From: Leptospira paudalimensis
GTDB taxonomy: Bacteria > Spirochaetota > Leptospiria > Leptospirales > Leptospiraceae
Length of the DNA stretch: 64,000 nt
Assembly: GCF_026151345.1 (NCBI RefSeq)
Contig: NZ_JAMQPR010000001.1
Location: 1,532,231 to 1,596,230, forward strand
Direction of reading: 5' to 3'
The notes beneath the pieces were generated by a model. It searched no databases and was not told the DNA's origin. It was given only the letters and a program-made list of their open reading frames with translations. Positions 16,981 to 25,341 of this stretch are shown here, in pieces. Position 1 is the first letter of the stretch. Every line of letters begins with the position of its first letter. Both the position numbers and the translations under genes were made by a program.

Positions 16981-17300
16981 GAGGTTATTTGAGGAGGTGG
17001 TTGAAGGGGGTTTTGTGGGGAAAGGTGAGGTTCGGCCTTCGAGCAGTGGTTATTACCGAAGCCCACATTTTTAGAATCCCCTAAACTCAGTAGATTTCGT
17101 AGTTCAGGAACAAATCTTACAGTTCCGAAGAAACTGATCTCATCCAATGCCAATTGACCCCATTTACAGCTTAAGAACCCATAACTTCGAAAACTTTGCA
17201 TTAATAGATTATTCCGAACCTCAGCTCCATCGGAACTTACACCCTCTTTAGTGACCAATCTCTCATTGCTCTAGTTGTATCAATGTTCATAGAAGGATCT
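16977..17300 (-). pseudogene. Remnant of a second IS1595/ISXO2 transposase
   Basis: On the minus strand this starts with SNERLVTKEGVSSDGAEVRN, matching SKERWVTKDGVSSNGAEARN of the neighbouring transposase, and continues through RNLLSLG. After that a frameshift is needed to keep the match (WASVITTARR against WGKVITTIHK). Nothing N-terminal of this part remains, and the match stops where the other copy begins. It is the C-terminal third of a dead copy in the same orientation. Confidence 0.8.
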
Positions 17301-17320
17301 TGTAGTAAATACTCCAACCG

Positions 17321-17560
17321 CTAAATTTTGAACTTTCCAATTGATGTTCGGATATTGAGTTGATCCATAAAAGTCCCAGCCAAAAAACCCTTACAATGGA
17401 CTATCAGCAAGTCCCCCAATGAGTCTCCGTAAATAGTTAAAAAAAGTTTTTTCCTTTTTAATTGAATTTGTAATGCATTCAGGTGATTGTCCTTATATTG
17501 AATACGAATGAAATATAAAAATACCCAAAATAAAAAAAAGTTAGTTATAAATTTTTGCAT
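17321..17560 (-). CDS. Possible small exported protein (low support)
   Basis: The 79-residue frame begins with a basic then hydrophobic segment (KFITNFFLFWVFLYFI) that could be a signal anchor. It starts 2 bp after the preceding lipoprotein stop, so it may be cotranscribed. It ends close to the transposase remnant and may be a truncated gene. No family is recognised, and it could be non-coding. Confidence 0.35.
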   Translation of the reverse strand: MQKFITNFFLFWVFLYFIRIQYKDNHLNALQIQLKRKKLFLTIYGDSLGDLLIVHCKGFLAGTFMDQLNIRTSIGKFKI

Positions 17561-17562
17561 TA

Positions 17563-18057
17563 TTAATCCTGCCTTATCGATATAGATACATTCCCCGACA
17601 GCAATTTAAGGTAAAAAGCATTTCGAAGTGTCCTTACATCATTCGTATATAACCTATATTGAAGCTCTGTCGGAGTAGAAGAAATAGGCGACTCAATCGT
17701 TAAAGAGGAATTGCTAATATTACATAGTCGTAGAGCAGATAATTCAAGATTAGTCGTGGCATCTTTTGTTATAACTAAAACATATTCCCTATTTTCATTT
17801 TCAGGTGGTAAATTATTTGTAGAAGAAATGTTGAATATTACGGAACTTGTAGTTGTAAGTGTCAATGGGTAATTTGTACCCTTTTCTAAAGTTAGATTAA
17901 CGGTTGGACAAATTCTAGATGACGAAAGAATATATTGATAAAAGCCAAATAAAACATATTGATCCGTATTATTATCTCCGTTATCTAAAAGCCTGGTCAA
18001 ACTAGTGCATGAATAATTCAATACAAAGACTAGGAACATCAATATACACTTCTTCAT
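17563..18057 (-). CDS. Putative lipoprotein, unknown function
   Basis: The 164-residue protein begins with MKKCILMFLVFVLNYSC, a lipoprotein signal with the acylated Cys at residue 17. The mature part is rich in Ser, Thr and Asn and predicted beta-rich, with two further Cys (RICPTVNL and RLCNISN). It looks like the small beta-sandwich lipoproteins common in Leptospira, but I cannot name a family. Confidence 0.7.
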   Translation of the reverse strand: MKKCILMFLVFVLNYSCTSLTRLLDNGDNNTDQYVLFGFYQYILSSSRICPTVNLTLEKGTNYPLTLTTTSSVIFNISSTNNLPPENENREYVLVITKDATTNLELSALRLCNISNSSLTIESPISSTPTELQYRLYTNDVRTLRNAFYLKLLSGNVSISIRQD

Positions 18058-18139
18058 AGCGTTTTAATACCTCGGTTAATTATTTCTTCTGATACTTTTT
18101 TTGTGAGCAACAGTCTTAGTTTGAATCATTTTTAGGAAT

Positions 18140-18544
18140 TCAAATGGGATTCCGTTCATTTTCTCGACAAAATCCAGTTGTAGACAAATCTTTATCACAG
18201 AAAGAGTCTGTTTTTTCCCGAAACGAAACTAAATCTTTTATTGGTTCTGATTTTTTTGATTTTAAGTAAGTAACTGTTACTTCAATGCAATTCAAAATAA
18301 TTGATGGATGTGGTTTTACGTAGACTCCAAACTTTTGTTCATTCTTTTTGATTGCTTTCGTGAAGCTTGTATTGTTCATGCATTCGCCGACAGTAGAAGT
18401 AACAATTGGCGGATCGTAAATTTTCGTTAGATGCCATTTTTTTAATAAAAAGTAGGATTGAACTAACTTCAAAATCAGAGATGGCAAAATTAAAGCGAAA
18501 ATGACGATTTTGGTATTTTTCGATTGATGAATATTATTATTCAT
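18140..18544 (-). CDS. Hypothetical membrane-anchored protein
   Basis: The 134-residue protein has one hydrophobic segment at about residues 13-34 and a soluble remainder with four Cys (residues about 55, 86, 116 and 126). Four Cys on the outer side suggest disulfides in the periplasm. No family is recognised. It is divergent from the lipoprotein pair that follows. Confidence 0.55.
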   Translation of the reverse strand: MNNNIHQSKNTKIVIFALILPSLILKLVQSYFLLKKWHLTKIYDPPIVTSTVGECMNNTSFTKAIKKNEQKFGVYVKPHPSIILNCIEVTVTYLKSKKSEPIKDLVSFREKTDSFCDKDLSTTGFCRENERNPI

Positions 18545-18637
18545 AATGATCTTGTAAGTGGAAAATGATTGAACGCTGGTTAAATTGTAAATAAAAAAAA
18601 TGTATCAGTGAATGAAATTTTCAGGGTAAAGGTTGGG

Positions 18638-18919
18638 ATGAAAAAGAAATCGTATATTTTAATGTTGTTAAGTGTATTTCTATTAATTTCTTGCACTACA
18701 ATGGCAAAATCTATTGGTTATATTGAACCAGGGAATATCAAACCTCAAACGAATATGGAAGAATTTAAATACTGTAGTTTAACTTATCCTGAGATATTGG
18801 AACGTGCTGTTTCCGAATTGAAAGAAAAATCAAAAAAATCGAAATTTCAGAACTTAAGTTTGTATTTCTACTCTGACAATTTAATTTTCAATTGTGTGAG
18901 GATCGAATATGAAAAGTAA
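18638..18919 (+). CDS. Small putative lipoprotein
   Basis: The start is set at the ATG at 18638, behind GGTAAAGGTTGGG, because the signal peptide MKKKSYILMLLSVFLLISC then begins properly; the frame itself opens 10 codons earlier. The acylated Cys is residue 19. The mature part is about 75 residues with two further Cys and no recognised domain. It overlaps the next lipoprotein gene by 11 bp, so the two are coupled. Confidence 0.65.
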   Translation: MKKKSYILMLLSVFLLISCTTMAKSIGYIEPGNIKPQTNMEEFKYCSLTYPEILERAVSELKEKSKKSKFQNLSLYFYSDNLIFNCVRIEYEK

Positions 18920-19208
18920 AATTGTTATTATTTTGTTAGTAATTTTTAATGTTTCCTGTGTTAATTGGGGTGATTACCGAGATTTGAGACTCGATCCTCA
19001 AATAGTAACAAGTGAAGACGTTTTGGTAAAGGGAAGAAGTTGTTCAATTTTATTAGTTCCTCCTGTGCCAAGGCTGGACGTTGCAATCAAAAATGCTCTT
19101 GAACAGTCTCCAGGAAAACGTGGTATTAAGAATCCTATAATCAAGGACGAATATTTTTTCTTTATCAGGTGTATGACAGTTGAAGGATACGCAACTGAAG
19201 CTTTTTAA
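18909..19208 (+). CDS. TRL-like family lipoprotein
   Basis: The 99-residue protein has a lipoprotein signal ending in FNVSC (Cys17). The mature part fits the TRL-like family of small secreted proteins: VLVKGRSCSILL, then a basic DVAIKNAL segment, then DEYFFFIRCMTVEGYA. The family is common in Leptospira and of unknown function. It overlaps the previous lipoprotein by 11 bp. Confidence 0.7.
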   Translation: MKSKIVIILLVIFNVSCVNWGDYRDLRLDPQIVTSEDVLVKGRSCSILLVPPVPRLDVAIKNALEQSPGKRGIKNPIIKDEYFFFIRCMTVEGYATEAF

Positions 19209-19270
19209 TTCAATTCTAAGAGATGAGTTCCTTGCTTAAAATTACTGTTACTCACTATTTTATTGATAAC

Positions 19271-19774
19271 CTAGTTAAGAATTTTTAAACCTTCTGACAG
19301 ATATCCCATCATATTTTCATGGAGTAAGTATCTTGGATATACCTTTCGACCCACAGTTTCGTCAAAAAAGGTATCAAATTCAAACTGATTATAAATGTAG
19401 ACCTTCTTTTTATAAAATCGGTATTGGGCAATCAGGTATTCATTCTCCGAAAAATAGAATTCGCTGAATGCTTCGTGTTTTTCAAATTCTCGCATTAGAA
19501 TTTTGTGCAAATTGTTTTCGATATCACCTAGGATCCCGATTTGGTAAGAATAAGGAAGACCATCGTAGAAATCATCTCCGCTAAAAATGACAAAGTTTGT
19601 CGATTTGTCAGGTACAAAATCTTTCAGTGCTTTTGTTAAGGATTCCCAAACTGATTGCCCATAATTTGAAGAAATTTTTTCCAATTTCGCTAAATCAAAG
19701 GTATACGTATAGAGGTCTGAATCTTCATCATTGAGTAGGTCAAAGTCGTATCGATTGGGAGGATTGAGTATCAT
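19271..19774 (-). CDS. Hypothetical acidic protein
   Basis: The 167-residue soluble protein is acidic and rich in Tyr and Phe. It has no signal peptide and no family that I recognise. It stands alone at the border between the accessory and housekeeping parts of the window. Confidence 0.6.
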   Translation of the reverse strand: MILNPPNRYDFDLLNDEDSDLYTYTFDLAKLEKISSNYGQSVWESLTKALKDFVPDKSTNFVIFSGDDFYDGLPYSYQIGILGDIENNLHKILMREFEKHEAFSEFYFSENEYLIAQYRFYKKKVYIYNQFEFDTFFDETVGRKVYPRYLLHENMMGYLSEGLKILN

Positions 19775-19994
19775 GGGTTACCTGCTTTAAAAGTAACAAT
19801 ACCATCCTAGTAAGACAAAATAATCAGATGGAAATCAATTCCGTACATTTTTGACCCGACTTGCGAGATAAATATTCCTAAAAATGGAAAGTCGGTAGCA
19901 TTCACCTCACATAAAAATCCAACAATCTGGTGAGTGAAGGAATGCTTTCGAATTTAAGTTTCGAACGAGTCGATGTTAGAAGATTTGAATCTTT

Positions 19995-20022
19995 AAAAAA
20001 GGATAAATAACTTATCCTTTTT
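19995..20022 (-). terminator. Rho-independent terminator after the hydrolase gene
   Basis: Arms AAAAAAGGATAA and TTATCCTTTTT flank the loop ATAAC. The hairpin ends with T-runs on either strand and lies 6 bp past the hydrolase stop; it could also stop transcripts from the left. Confidence 0.75.
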
Positions 20023-20027
20023 CTTCC

Positions 20028-20912
20028 TTACTTCAAATACTCCGTAAAAAAACTAACAGTCCTCTTTTCAGCTTCTTTAGGATCAAAATTCCATATTCGT
20101 TCGTGGCGATTGCATTCAGGTGCCCATAAACGTTTTGGTTCTTTTGCTTTGGCATATAAGTCCTCTGCATGGTGGTAGTCTACATAATCATCCATCTTAC
20201 AATGAAAAATGGCAATTGGTCTTGGATAGATTTTAGCGATCGAATCAATCGGTCTTATGGAATTCATATCAATTCCACTTCGGTAGTCCAATACCAATTT
20301 CACAACGGGGATGAGGGGATAGTAAGGAATTCCAAAATCACGTTTTGCAGATTCGATAAGAACATCCATCGCACTCGCATACCCGCTGCTAAAAAGACCT
20401 GCTTTGATTTCTGGGTGGTTTGCCATTGCGATGATACTTGTCGCAGATCCCATGGAAAATCCAAAGATCCCAATTCTCGTTTCGCCTTTTGCCTTTAAGA
20501 ACTGAAGTGCTGCATCTACATCTTTTTGTTCGAGGCCACCCATTGTTGCATATCCACCATGGTTTCTGCGAAGGCTAAGAAGTAATAAATTGTAACCTGC
20601 TTGGTGTAGGCTTTTGGAAAAACGGAGGCCTTCATTCCTTTGTCCACCATGCCCATGCACCATAAGGATAGTGCCTTTAGGTTGTTTGGCGGGGATCCAG
20701 TAACTAACAAGGTTCAATTTGTCTTCGGTGGTGATGTTTACTTCTTCAAATTCCAATCCCAATTCTTTTGGTCCGTCACAATAAACATGATGGTCTGGGT
20801 TACAACGAACCTTTGGGTACAAAACCAATCCTGCGAAGTAATAGGCAACGCCAAAGAGTAGGATGAGACTAAAAAACAAAATAATCGAGATAAGTTTGAA
20901 GGTTCGTTTCAT
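20028..20912 (-). CDS. Alpha/beta hydrolase, membrane-anchored
   Basis: The 294-residue protein has an N-terminal membrane anchor (residues 8-30) and a hydrolase fold. The oxyanion region is VHGHGG (85-90), the nucleophile elbow GFSMGS with Ser153, the acid is in HCKMDDYVD near 240, and the His is in CNRHERIW near 270, so a full triad is present. It resembles the BAAT/FrsA-like dienelactone hydrolase group. The substrate is unknown. It is followed by a terminator and stands as a single gene. Confidence 0.85.
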   Translation of the reverse strand: MKRTFKLISIILFFSLILLFGVAYYFAGLVLYPKVRCNPDHHVYCDGPKELGLEFEEVNITTEDKLNLVSYWIPAKQPKGTILMVHGHGGQRNEGLRFSKSLHQAGYNLLLLSLRRNHGGYATMGGLEQKDVDAALQFLKAKGETRIGIFGFSMGSATSIIAMANHPEIKAGLFSSGYASAMDVLIESAKRDFGIPYYPLIPVVKLVLDYRSGIDMNSIRPIDSIAKIYPRPIAIFHCKMDDYVDYHHAEDLYAKAKEPKRLWAPECNRHERIWNFDPKEAEKRTVSFFTEYLK

Positions 20913-20982
20913 GAGATAAGGAAATTACGAGGAAAATGAAAATCTGCAAGTAAAAAAAAGGGGAACTTAAACAGATGGAAGT

Positions 20983-21420
20983 ATGGAAGCAGCTTTAGGT
21001 GTATTTTTCATTTGTTGTATGAGTGTTCTCAGTCCTTTTTCTGGAGTAGACGAAGGTGAACTCCGAGGTTGTCCACCTTCACCTAACTGTGTTTCGTCGC
21101 AAAGTATGAAATACAATTTTGTTCATAAAGTGGATCCGATTGTCTATTCAACCTCTAGAGAAGAGGCATACAAACGAATTTCCAAATTTTTTCACGAGTC
21201 AGAAAATATCTACATCAGTGAAGAAAAAGAAGGGGAATACATTCGAATCATCTTTTTTACAAAAGTGTTTCGGTTTCCCGATCGAGTGGAGGTTTACTTT
21301 CCAAGTGACAAAAAGGAAGTCCAGGTTAGGTCACAGTCAATCCTTGGCCTTTGGGATATTTTTGCCAACCGAAGGAGGGTGAATTCTTTTCGGGAAATCT
21401 TAGGAAAAGTCGAATCATAA
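20983..21420 (+). CDS. DUF1499 family protein
   Basis: The 145-residue protein has the DUF1499 hallmark LRGCPPSPNCVSSQS near residues 27-41, a short hydrophobic N-terminus, and a C-terminal NRRRVNSFREIL. Its function is unknown; such proteins are often periplasmic or lipid-anchored. Its end overlaps the end of the oppositely oriented oxidoreductase gene by 6 bp. Confidence 0.85.
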   Translation: MEAALGVFFICCMSVLSPFSGVDEGELRGCPPSPNCVSSQSMKYNFVHKVDPIVYSTSREEAYKRISKFFHESENIYISEEKEGEYIRIIFFTKVFRFPDRVEVYFPSDKKEVQVRSQSILGLWDIFANRRRVNSFREILGKVES

Positions 21421-22521
21421 GATACCATTATGGATGAGAAAATAAACTCCTCCGATGATCCTTTCAATTTTGGATCCAAATAACCAATCACCTAACACCA
21501 TGATGCCTGTTTCCTTACAAAGGGATTTCCATTCTAAGAATTCCTCTGAATCAAGTTGTAAAGCACCCTCACGACCCAGGAGGGGCATCTGGGCCTGTGC
21601 AAACTTCCAGCGGTGGTTCCAAATTCCATCGGGATTTGGTGCCTGCCATTTTTCCTTTAAGGTAGATGTTAACATTTCTTCATAAAAGGGAGTTGGTTTT
21701 TTATCTGCATCCATCCAATACTCAAAATGTGATTCAGAAAACATTGCTGAAAATTGTACAAGTAATGTGGAACCATGATCATTTTGAATCGGGTATTTGA
21801 TAAATTCCCAACTTTGGTATTCCCAATCTTCACCCCTTTCCAAAACTGTATTTACTGGGTATTTGGCATTTTGGTTCAATCCGAATGTTTCCAAGTCTGG
21901 TCTCCAGTTTTTCCAATGAAATAAACTAACAAGAGTTTTTCGGTAATCATTATAAGTTTCTAAAAACTGAATCCATTTTTCTAGATGGACATTCGATTCA
22001 GAATGTTTGAATATTTCAAGGATTTGAGGGATAGGGAGCGTTAAGATCACTTCTTTTGAAGAAACTTGTTCCATTCGTTGGTTTGTATTGGAATAAAAAT
22101 CACAATTCCATCCATCTTCTTTATTTTGGATGATGGATTTTAAGGTCATACTTTGGGAGGTAGGGTGGTCTCTCAACATTCCTTTCACAATGGATTCCAT
22201 TCCATACACTGGATAGTGGTGGTGGATGTCATAAATCGGATTTGTTTCCACCGAAACATGGTTCGAATTCCAGATTTCAAATAGATTATAGGATGAAGTT
22301 TTTCCTAACCAATTGACTTTCATTTGGTCTCGGAACATTGTAGCTCCGATATCGAATCGAATTCCCATATCTTGTAATTCTTTTGTGGTAACCCTCCCGC
22401 CGGGATATCTTGCTTTGTCAAATAACCGAACTTCTGGTTTCATCATCATGATGGATGCTCCAGTGATTCCAGAGCCAACAACGATGGGGGGTTCTGATGA
22501 TTTCAAATCAAATTCGCTCAC
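21415..22521 (-). CDS. FAD-dependent oxidoreductase, renalase-like
   Basis: The 368-residue protein opens with a Rossmann fold VVGSGITG (residues 14-21), followed by the amine-oxidase-type PGGRVTT and FDIGATMF segments. The C-terminal WKSLCKETGIMVLGDWL and IGGVY match the FAD-closing end of the renalase/monoamine oxidase group. The substrate is unknown. It is often found near DUF1499 genes only by chance as far as I know; here the two genes converge. Confidence 0.8.
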   Translation of the reverse strand: MSEFDLKSSEPPIVVGSGITGASIMMMKPEVRLFDKARYPGGRVTTKELQDMGIRFDIGATMFRDQMKVNWLGKTSSYNLFEIWNSNHVSVETNPIYDIHHHYPVYGMESIVKGMLRDHPTSQSMTLKSIIQNKEDGWNCDFYSNTNQRMEQVSSKEVILTLPIPQILEIFKHSESNVHLEKWIQFLETYNDYRKTLVSLFHWKNWRPDLETFGLNQNAKYPVNTVLERGEDWEYQSWEFIKYPIQNDHGSTLLVQFSAMFSESHFEYWMDADKKPTPFYEEMLTSTLKEKWQAPNPDGIWNHRWKFAQAQMPLLGREGALQLDSEEFLEWKSLCKETGIMVLGDWLFGSKIERIIGGVYFLIHNGIL

Positions 22522-22548
22522 GTTGGATTAGACGGAAAATAGATATGT

Positions 22549-22770
22549 TTATAATTGTTTGATCAAGGTTTTCAAATCATTGATGAGGGAAAAAGGAACA
22601 GGTTTAATTTCTTCAGCGAGTTGGATTGTGTCTTGGATTGTCCTTGTGAGGACTTGTTTTTCTGCTTGGTAGGCTGCTTGGGGCAGTTTGGTTTTATTCT
22701 TTTTAAAGATCGAAACTTTCGTGTCTATGATTTCAATCATCTGGTTTAAATACTGTATTTTTTGATCCAT
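22549..22770 (-). CDS. Small hypothetical protein, coiled-coil
   Basis: The start is set at MDQKIQYL, six codons inside the longer frame (22788); neither start has a clear ribosome site. The roughly 73 residues are helical and charged with heptad-like spacing. No family is recognised. Confidence 0.5.
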   Translation of the reverse strand: MDQKIQYLNQMIEIIDTKVSIFKKNKTKLPQAAYQAEKQVLTRTIQDTIQLAEEIKPVPFSLINDLKTLIKQL

Positions 22771-22806
22771 AAGGAAAACTTGTAACACGGATCGGAAAAA
22801 TGAGAA

Positions 22807-22824
22807 ACCAATTTTTGAATTGGT
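22807..22824. promoter_or_regulatory. Short inverted repeat between divergent genes
   Basis: Arms ACCAATT and AATTGGT (7 bp each) flank TTTG, midway between the small minus-strand gene and the methyltransferase gene. It could be an operator; without a T-run it is not a clear terminator. Confidence 0.35.
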
Positions 22825-22849
22825 ACTTTCTTAGGATGTAGGGGATGTG

Positions 22850-23422
22850 ATGACAGACGAGATTTGGGATTCTTTTTTACCAAATGAATACAAGGTCCTT
22901 TCTCCGTACCAGTGGACTCCTATCGAGATCATTCGGTTCACCTGGGAGTATCTAAAAACAGATTCGGTGACTTCCGTAATGGATTTAGGTTCTGGTGTGG
23001 GTAAATTCTGTTTGAACTTGGTCCAGTTTTCCAATCGAAGTTTCCCTGTGTATGGTGTCGAAGATCGTAAGGGATTAGTAGATGTTTCAGAAACGTTAAG
23101 GCAAAAAATGAAAATAACAGGTGTTACCTTTACTCATTCTGATTTTTTAGTTAATTTTCCTTATGGACATTCTCATTATTATGTTTTTAATCCTTTGTAT
23201 GAAATGATGAAGGGACAACATTCGATTGATTTCAATAAAGAAAAGTCTGCCATGTTTTTTATCAAAAACTTACAAATTTTAAAGAATCATTTAAGCCATT
23301 GCAAAAAAGGTACAAAACTGATCACCTATCACGGATTTGGTGGAAGTGTTCTCCCTGGTTACAAAATTGTCAAACAAAAGAAGTTGGAATTCGGAGATTG
23401 GATGGTTTGGGAAAAAGAATAA
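22850..23422 (+). CDS. Class I SAM-dependent methyltransferase-like protein
   Basis: The 190-residue protein has motif I VMDLGSGVGKF near residues 42-53, then an acidic GVEDRKGL at the end of strand 2, which binds the ribose of SAM. The post-motif NPLYEM stands where Rossmann methyltransferases often have the substrate-facing loop. The start can be GTG at 22847 or ATG at 22850; ATG is preferred, with GTAGGGGAT before it. The substrate is unknown. Confidence 0.75.
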   Translation: MTDEIWDSFLPNEYKVLSPYQWTPIEIIRFTWEYLKTDSVTSVMDLGSGVGKFCLNLVQFSNRSFPVYGVEDRKGLVDVSETLRQKMKITGVTFTHSDFLVNFPYGHSHYYVFNPLYEMMKGQHSIDFNKEKSAMFFIKNLQILKNHLSHCKKGTKLITYHGFGGSVLPGYKIVKQKKLEFGDWMVWEKE

Positions 23423-23454
23423 TCCATTTCCCAAAATTCATCGTTTCAATATTG

Positions 23455-24903
23455 CTAAATTGATTTTGCGTATTTTTTTCGGATATGTGGTTTTGCGACA
23501 AAAAGGTAGAATAAACCTGTTGTTACCACCACAAGAGATGTAAAAATCATTCCGTAATTGATGAACCAAGGTTCGTCTGGAGATCTTGGCCATACCATAT
23601 TCGAAACAGCAGTGATTCCATAAACCAAGGCAAGCACGTTAATTCCATAACCATACTTTCCTAACGTAAAACTACCTTGTGGTTTCCATCCTTTGAACCT
23701 GGCATATAAAGCCCCAAACACAACCATTTGAAACGCCACATAGATTCCGCAAGATGCAAAACTGATGATGGTCGTGACTGTATCTTGTAACCAGTATCCT
23801 ATGCTTGTGATGATGATGGGTATAATCCCAGTGACGATCAGAGCTTTTGTTGGAACTTTTCCTTTTTTAGAAAGATGGTTTAAATATTGGCTACCAAATA
23901 TCATTCCATCTCTTGCAAATGAAAATAACAATCGACTCGCCGCGGCTTGTAAACTCAATAAACAGGATAAAAAGGAAATCATCACTACAACAATAACCAA
24001 TCGATAACCAGTCATTCCCATAGCAGTTGTGAGTGTGGTGGTAACTGGATCAGAATCTTCTCCTGATATCGCTTTTTCCACATTGGGCAGTGCTAAAAGT
24101 AGGGCCAAACAAATGAAAATGGCAGCTCCACCACCAATGTAAATTGTCATACGCATGGATTTAGGAATCGCCGAACCTGCATTTGGTGTTTCTTCGGCTA
24201 CATCTCCACATGCCTCAAATCCATAATAACAAAACATCGCGGCAACCGAAGAGGCAAGAAATGCTGGAAAATAATCGACTCCACTTCCGAAAGAAAACGT
24301 ATTCCATAAAATTGAAATAGAATTTACTTTTGCAAAAAAAAGTAAATATCCCCCAACAAGGATAGCACCTACAAGTTCACAGAAAAAACCAAAAAAGGCA
24401 ACCTGTGCTAATAATTTTGTTCCACTTAAATTGAGTAAGGTGGAGATTAGAATCATAACAATTGCAATCCAAATAAATCCAGTATTTCCCAGTTCCACTC
24501 CGAGAAGGTTACTTAGAAAAGGAGCACCACCAACGGCGACCGCTGCAACAGATGTAAACAATGCCCAAGCATAAACCCACGCGGCCATCCAAGCAAATTT
24601 ATCACCAACAAGTCGCAGTGACCATGGGTAAATCCCCCCAGAGATTGGGTACTGGGATACCACTTCGCCAAAAACCAAACAAACTAAAAATTGACCGAGT
24701 CCAACAAGGAGATAGTTCCAAATCATGGGTGGTCCACCCGCCTGGATGGCTAGGGCAAATACGGAATATACACCTACAACGGGAGACAGATACGTAAAAC
24801 CGAGAGAAAAGTTTTCCCAAAAACTCATACTCCGTTCAAATTCTGATTTTAATCCGAGGCTCTTTAATTGTTCGGCGTCTCGGTCTAAGGATGTTTGGTT
24901 CAT
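23455..24903 (-). CDS. APC-superfamily amino acid permease
   Basis: The 482-residue protein has about 12 membrane segments. It begins with a soluble tail and then FSLGFTYLSPVVGVYSVF, the first half-helix that binds substrate in this superfamily, and has the GGIYPW segment after helix 2. It belongs with GABA, basic and related amino acid permeases; the substrate cannot be told from sequence. It is a single gene, transcribed away from the small lipoprotein at 25031. Confidence 0.85.
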   Translation of the reverse strand: MNQTSLDRDAEQLKSLGLKSEFERSMSFWENFSLGFTYLSPVVGVYSVFALAIQAGGPPMIWNYLLVGLGQFLVCLVFGEVVSQYPISGGIYPWSLRLVGDKFAWMAAWVYAWALFTSVAAVAVGGAPFLSNLLGVELGNTGFIWIAIVMILISTLLNLSGTKLLAQVAFFGFFCELVGAILVGGYLLFFAKVNSISILWNTFSFGSGVDYFPAFLASSVAAMFCYYGFEACGDVAEETPNAGSAIPKSMRMTIYIGGGAAIFICLALLLALPNVEKAISGEDSDPVTTTLTTAMGMTGYRLVIVVVMISFLSCLLSLQAAASRLLFSFARDGMIFGSQYLNHLSKKGKVPTKALIVTGIIPIIITSIGYWLQDTVTTIISFASCGIYVAFQMVVFGALYARFKGWKPQGSFTLGKYGYGINVLALVYGITAVSNMVWPRSPDEPWFINYGMIFTSLVVVTTGLFYLFVAKPHIRKKYAKSI

Positions 24904-25030
24904 TCCATTACCTTTTGTTTGGTCGTAATTGGTTTGGTTTTACTAGAGGGTCTCTTTTCTACAAACGATTTTGTTTTTCCATTGACGAAACGAGAATCGG
25001 AAGAATCATCTTTTACTTACGGTACATCGA

Positions 25031-25285
25031 ATGAAAAAAAGTATACTCTTCCTATTAACATGTGTGTTTGCGCTTTCTTGTGCAAGTTCAGAATCAAAAG
25101 ATGCTGGTTCCAATGAACCTGGTCTTATGGATAAATTGATCGAAAAGGCAAATTCCGAAGAAGGCCAAAAAGCCATTCAAATGGGAAAAGAAAAACTCCA
25201 AGACCCTGAAACACAAGAAAAGATCAAAGGGATGATGTCTAAGGACAAAAAGAAAAAAGACCCAACTGCCATTCCTGGCCAATAA
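25031..25285 (+). CDS. Small putative lipoprotein
   Basis: The 84-residue protein has the signal MKKSILFLLTCVFALSC, with Cys17 as acylation site, and a short very charged mature part ending in KKKKDPTAIPGQ. No domain is recognised. It is followed by a good terminator. Confidence 0.7.
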   Translation: MKKSILFLLTCVFALSCASSESKDAGSNEPGLMDKLIEKANSEEGQKAIQMGKEKLQDPETQEKIKGMMSKDKKKKDPTAIPGQ

Positions 25286-25302
25286 CGATTACAGTTTGGT
25301 TT

Positions 25303-25341
25303 AGGCTCCTGCGGGAACGAATTCCAGGGAGCCTTTCTTTT
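25303..25341 (+). terminator. Rho-independent terminator after the small lipoprotein gene
   Basis: Arms AGGCTCC (25303-25309) and GGAGCCT (25328-25334) are followed by TTCTTTT. It lies 18 bp after the lipoprotein stop and reaches the stop of the convergent gene. Confidence 0.75.

Noticed and set aside
22313..22531. 72-residue plus-strand frame
   Set aside because: It lies within the FAD oxidoreductase gene, which shows clear family motifs in its own frame.
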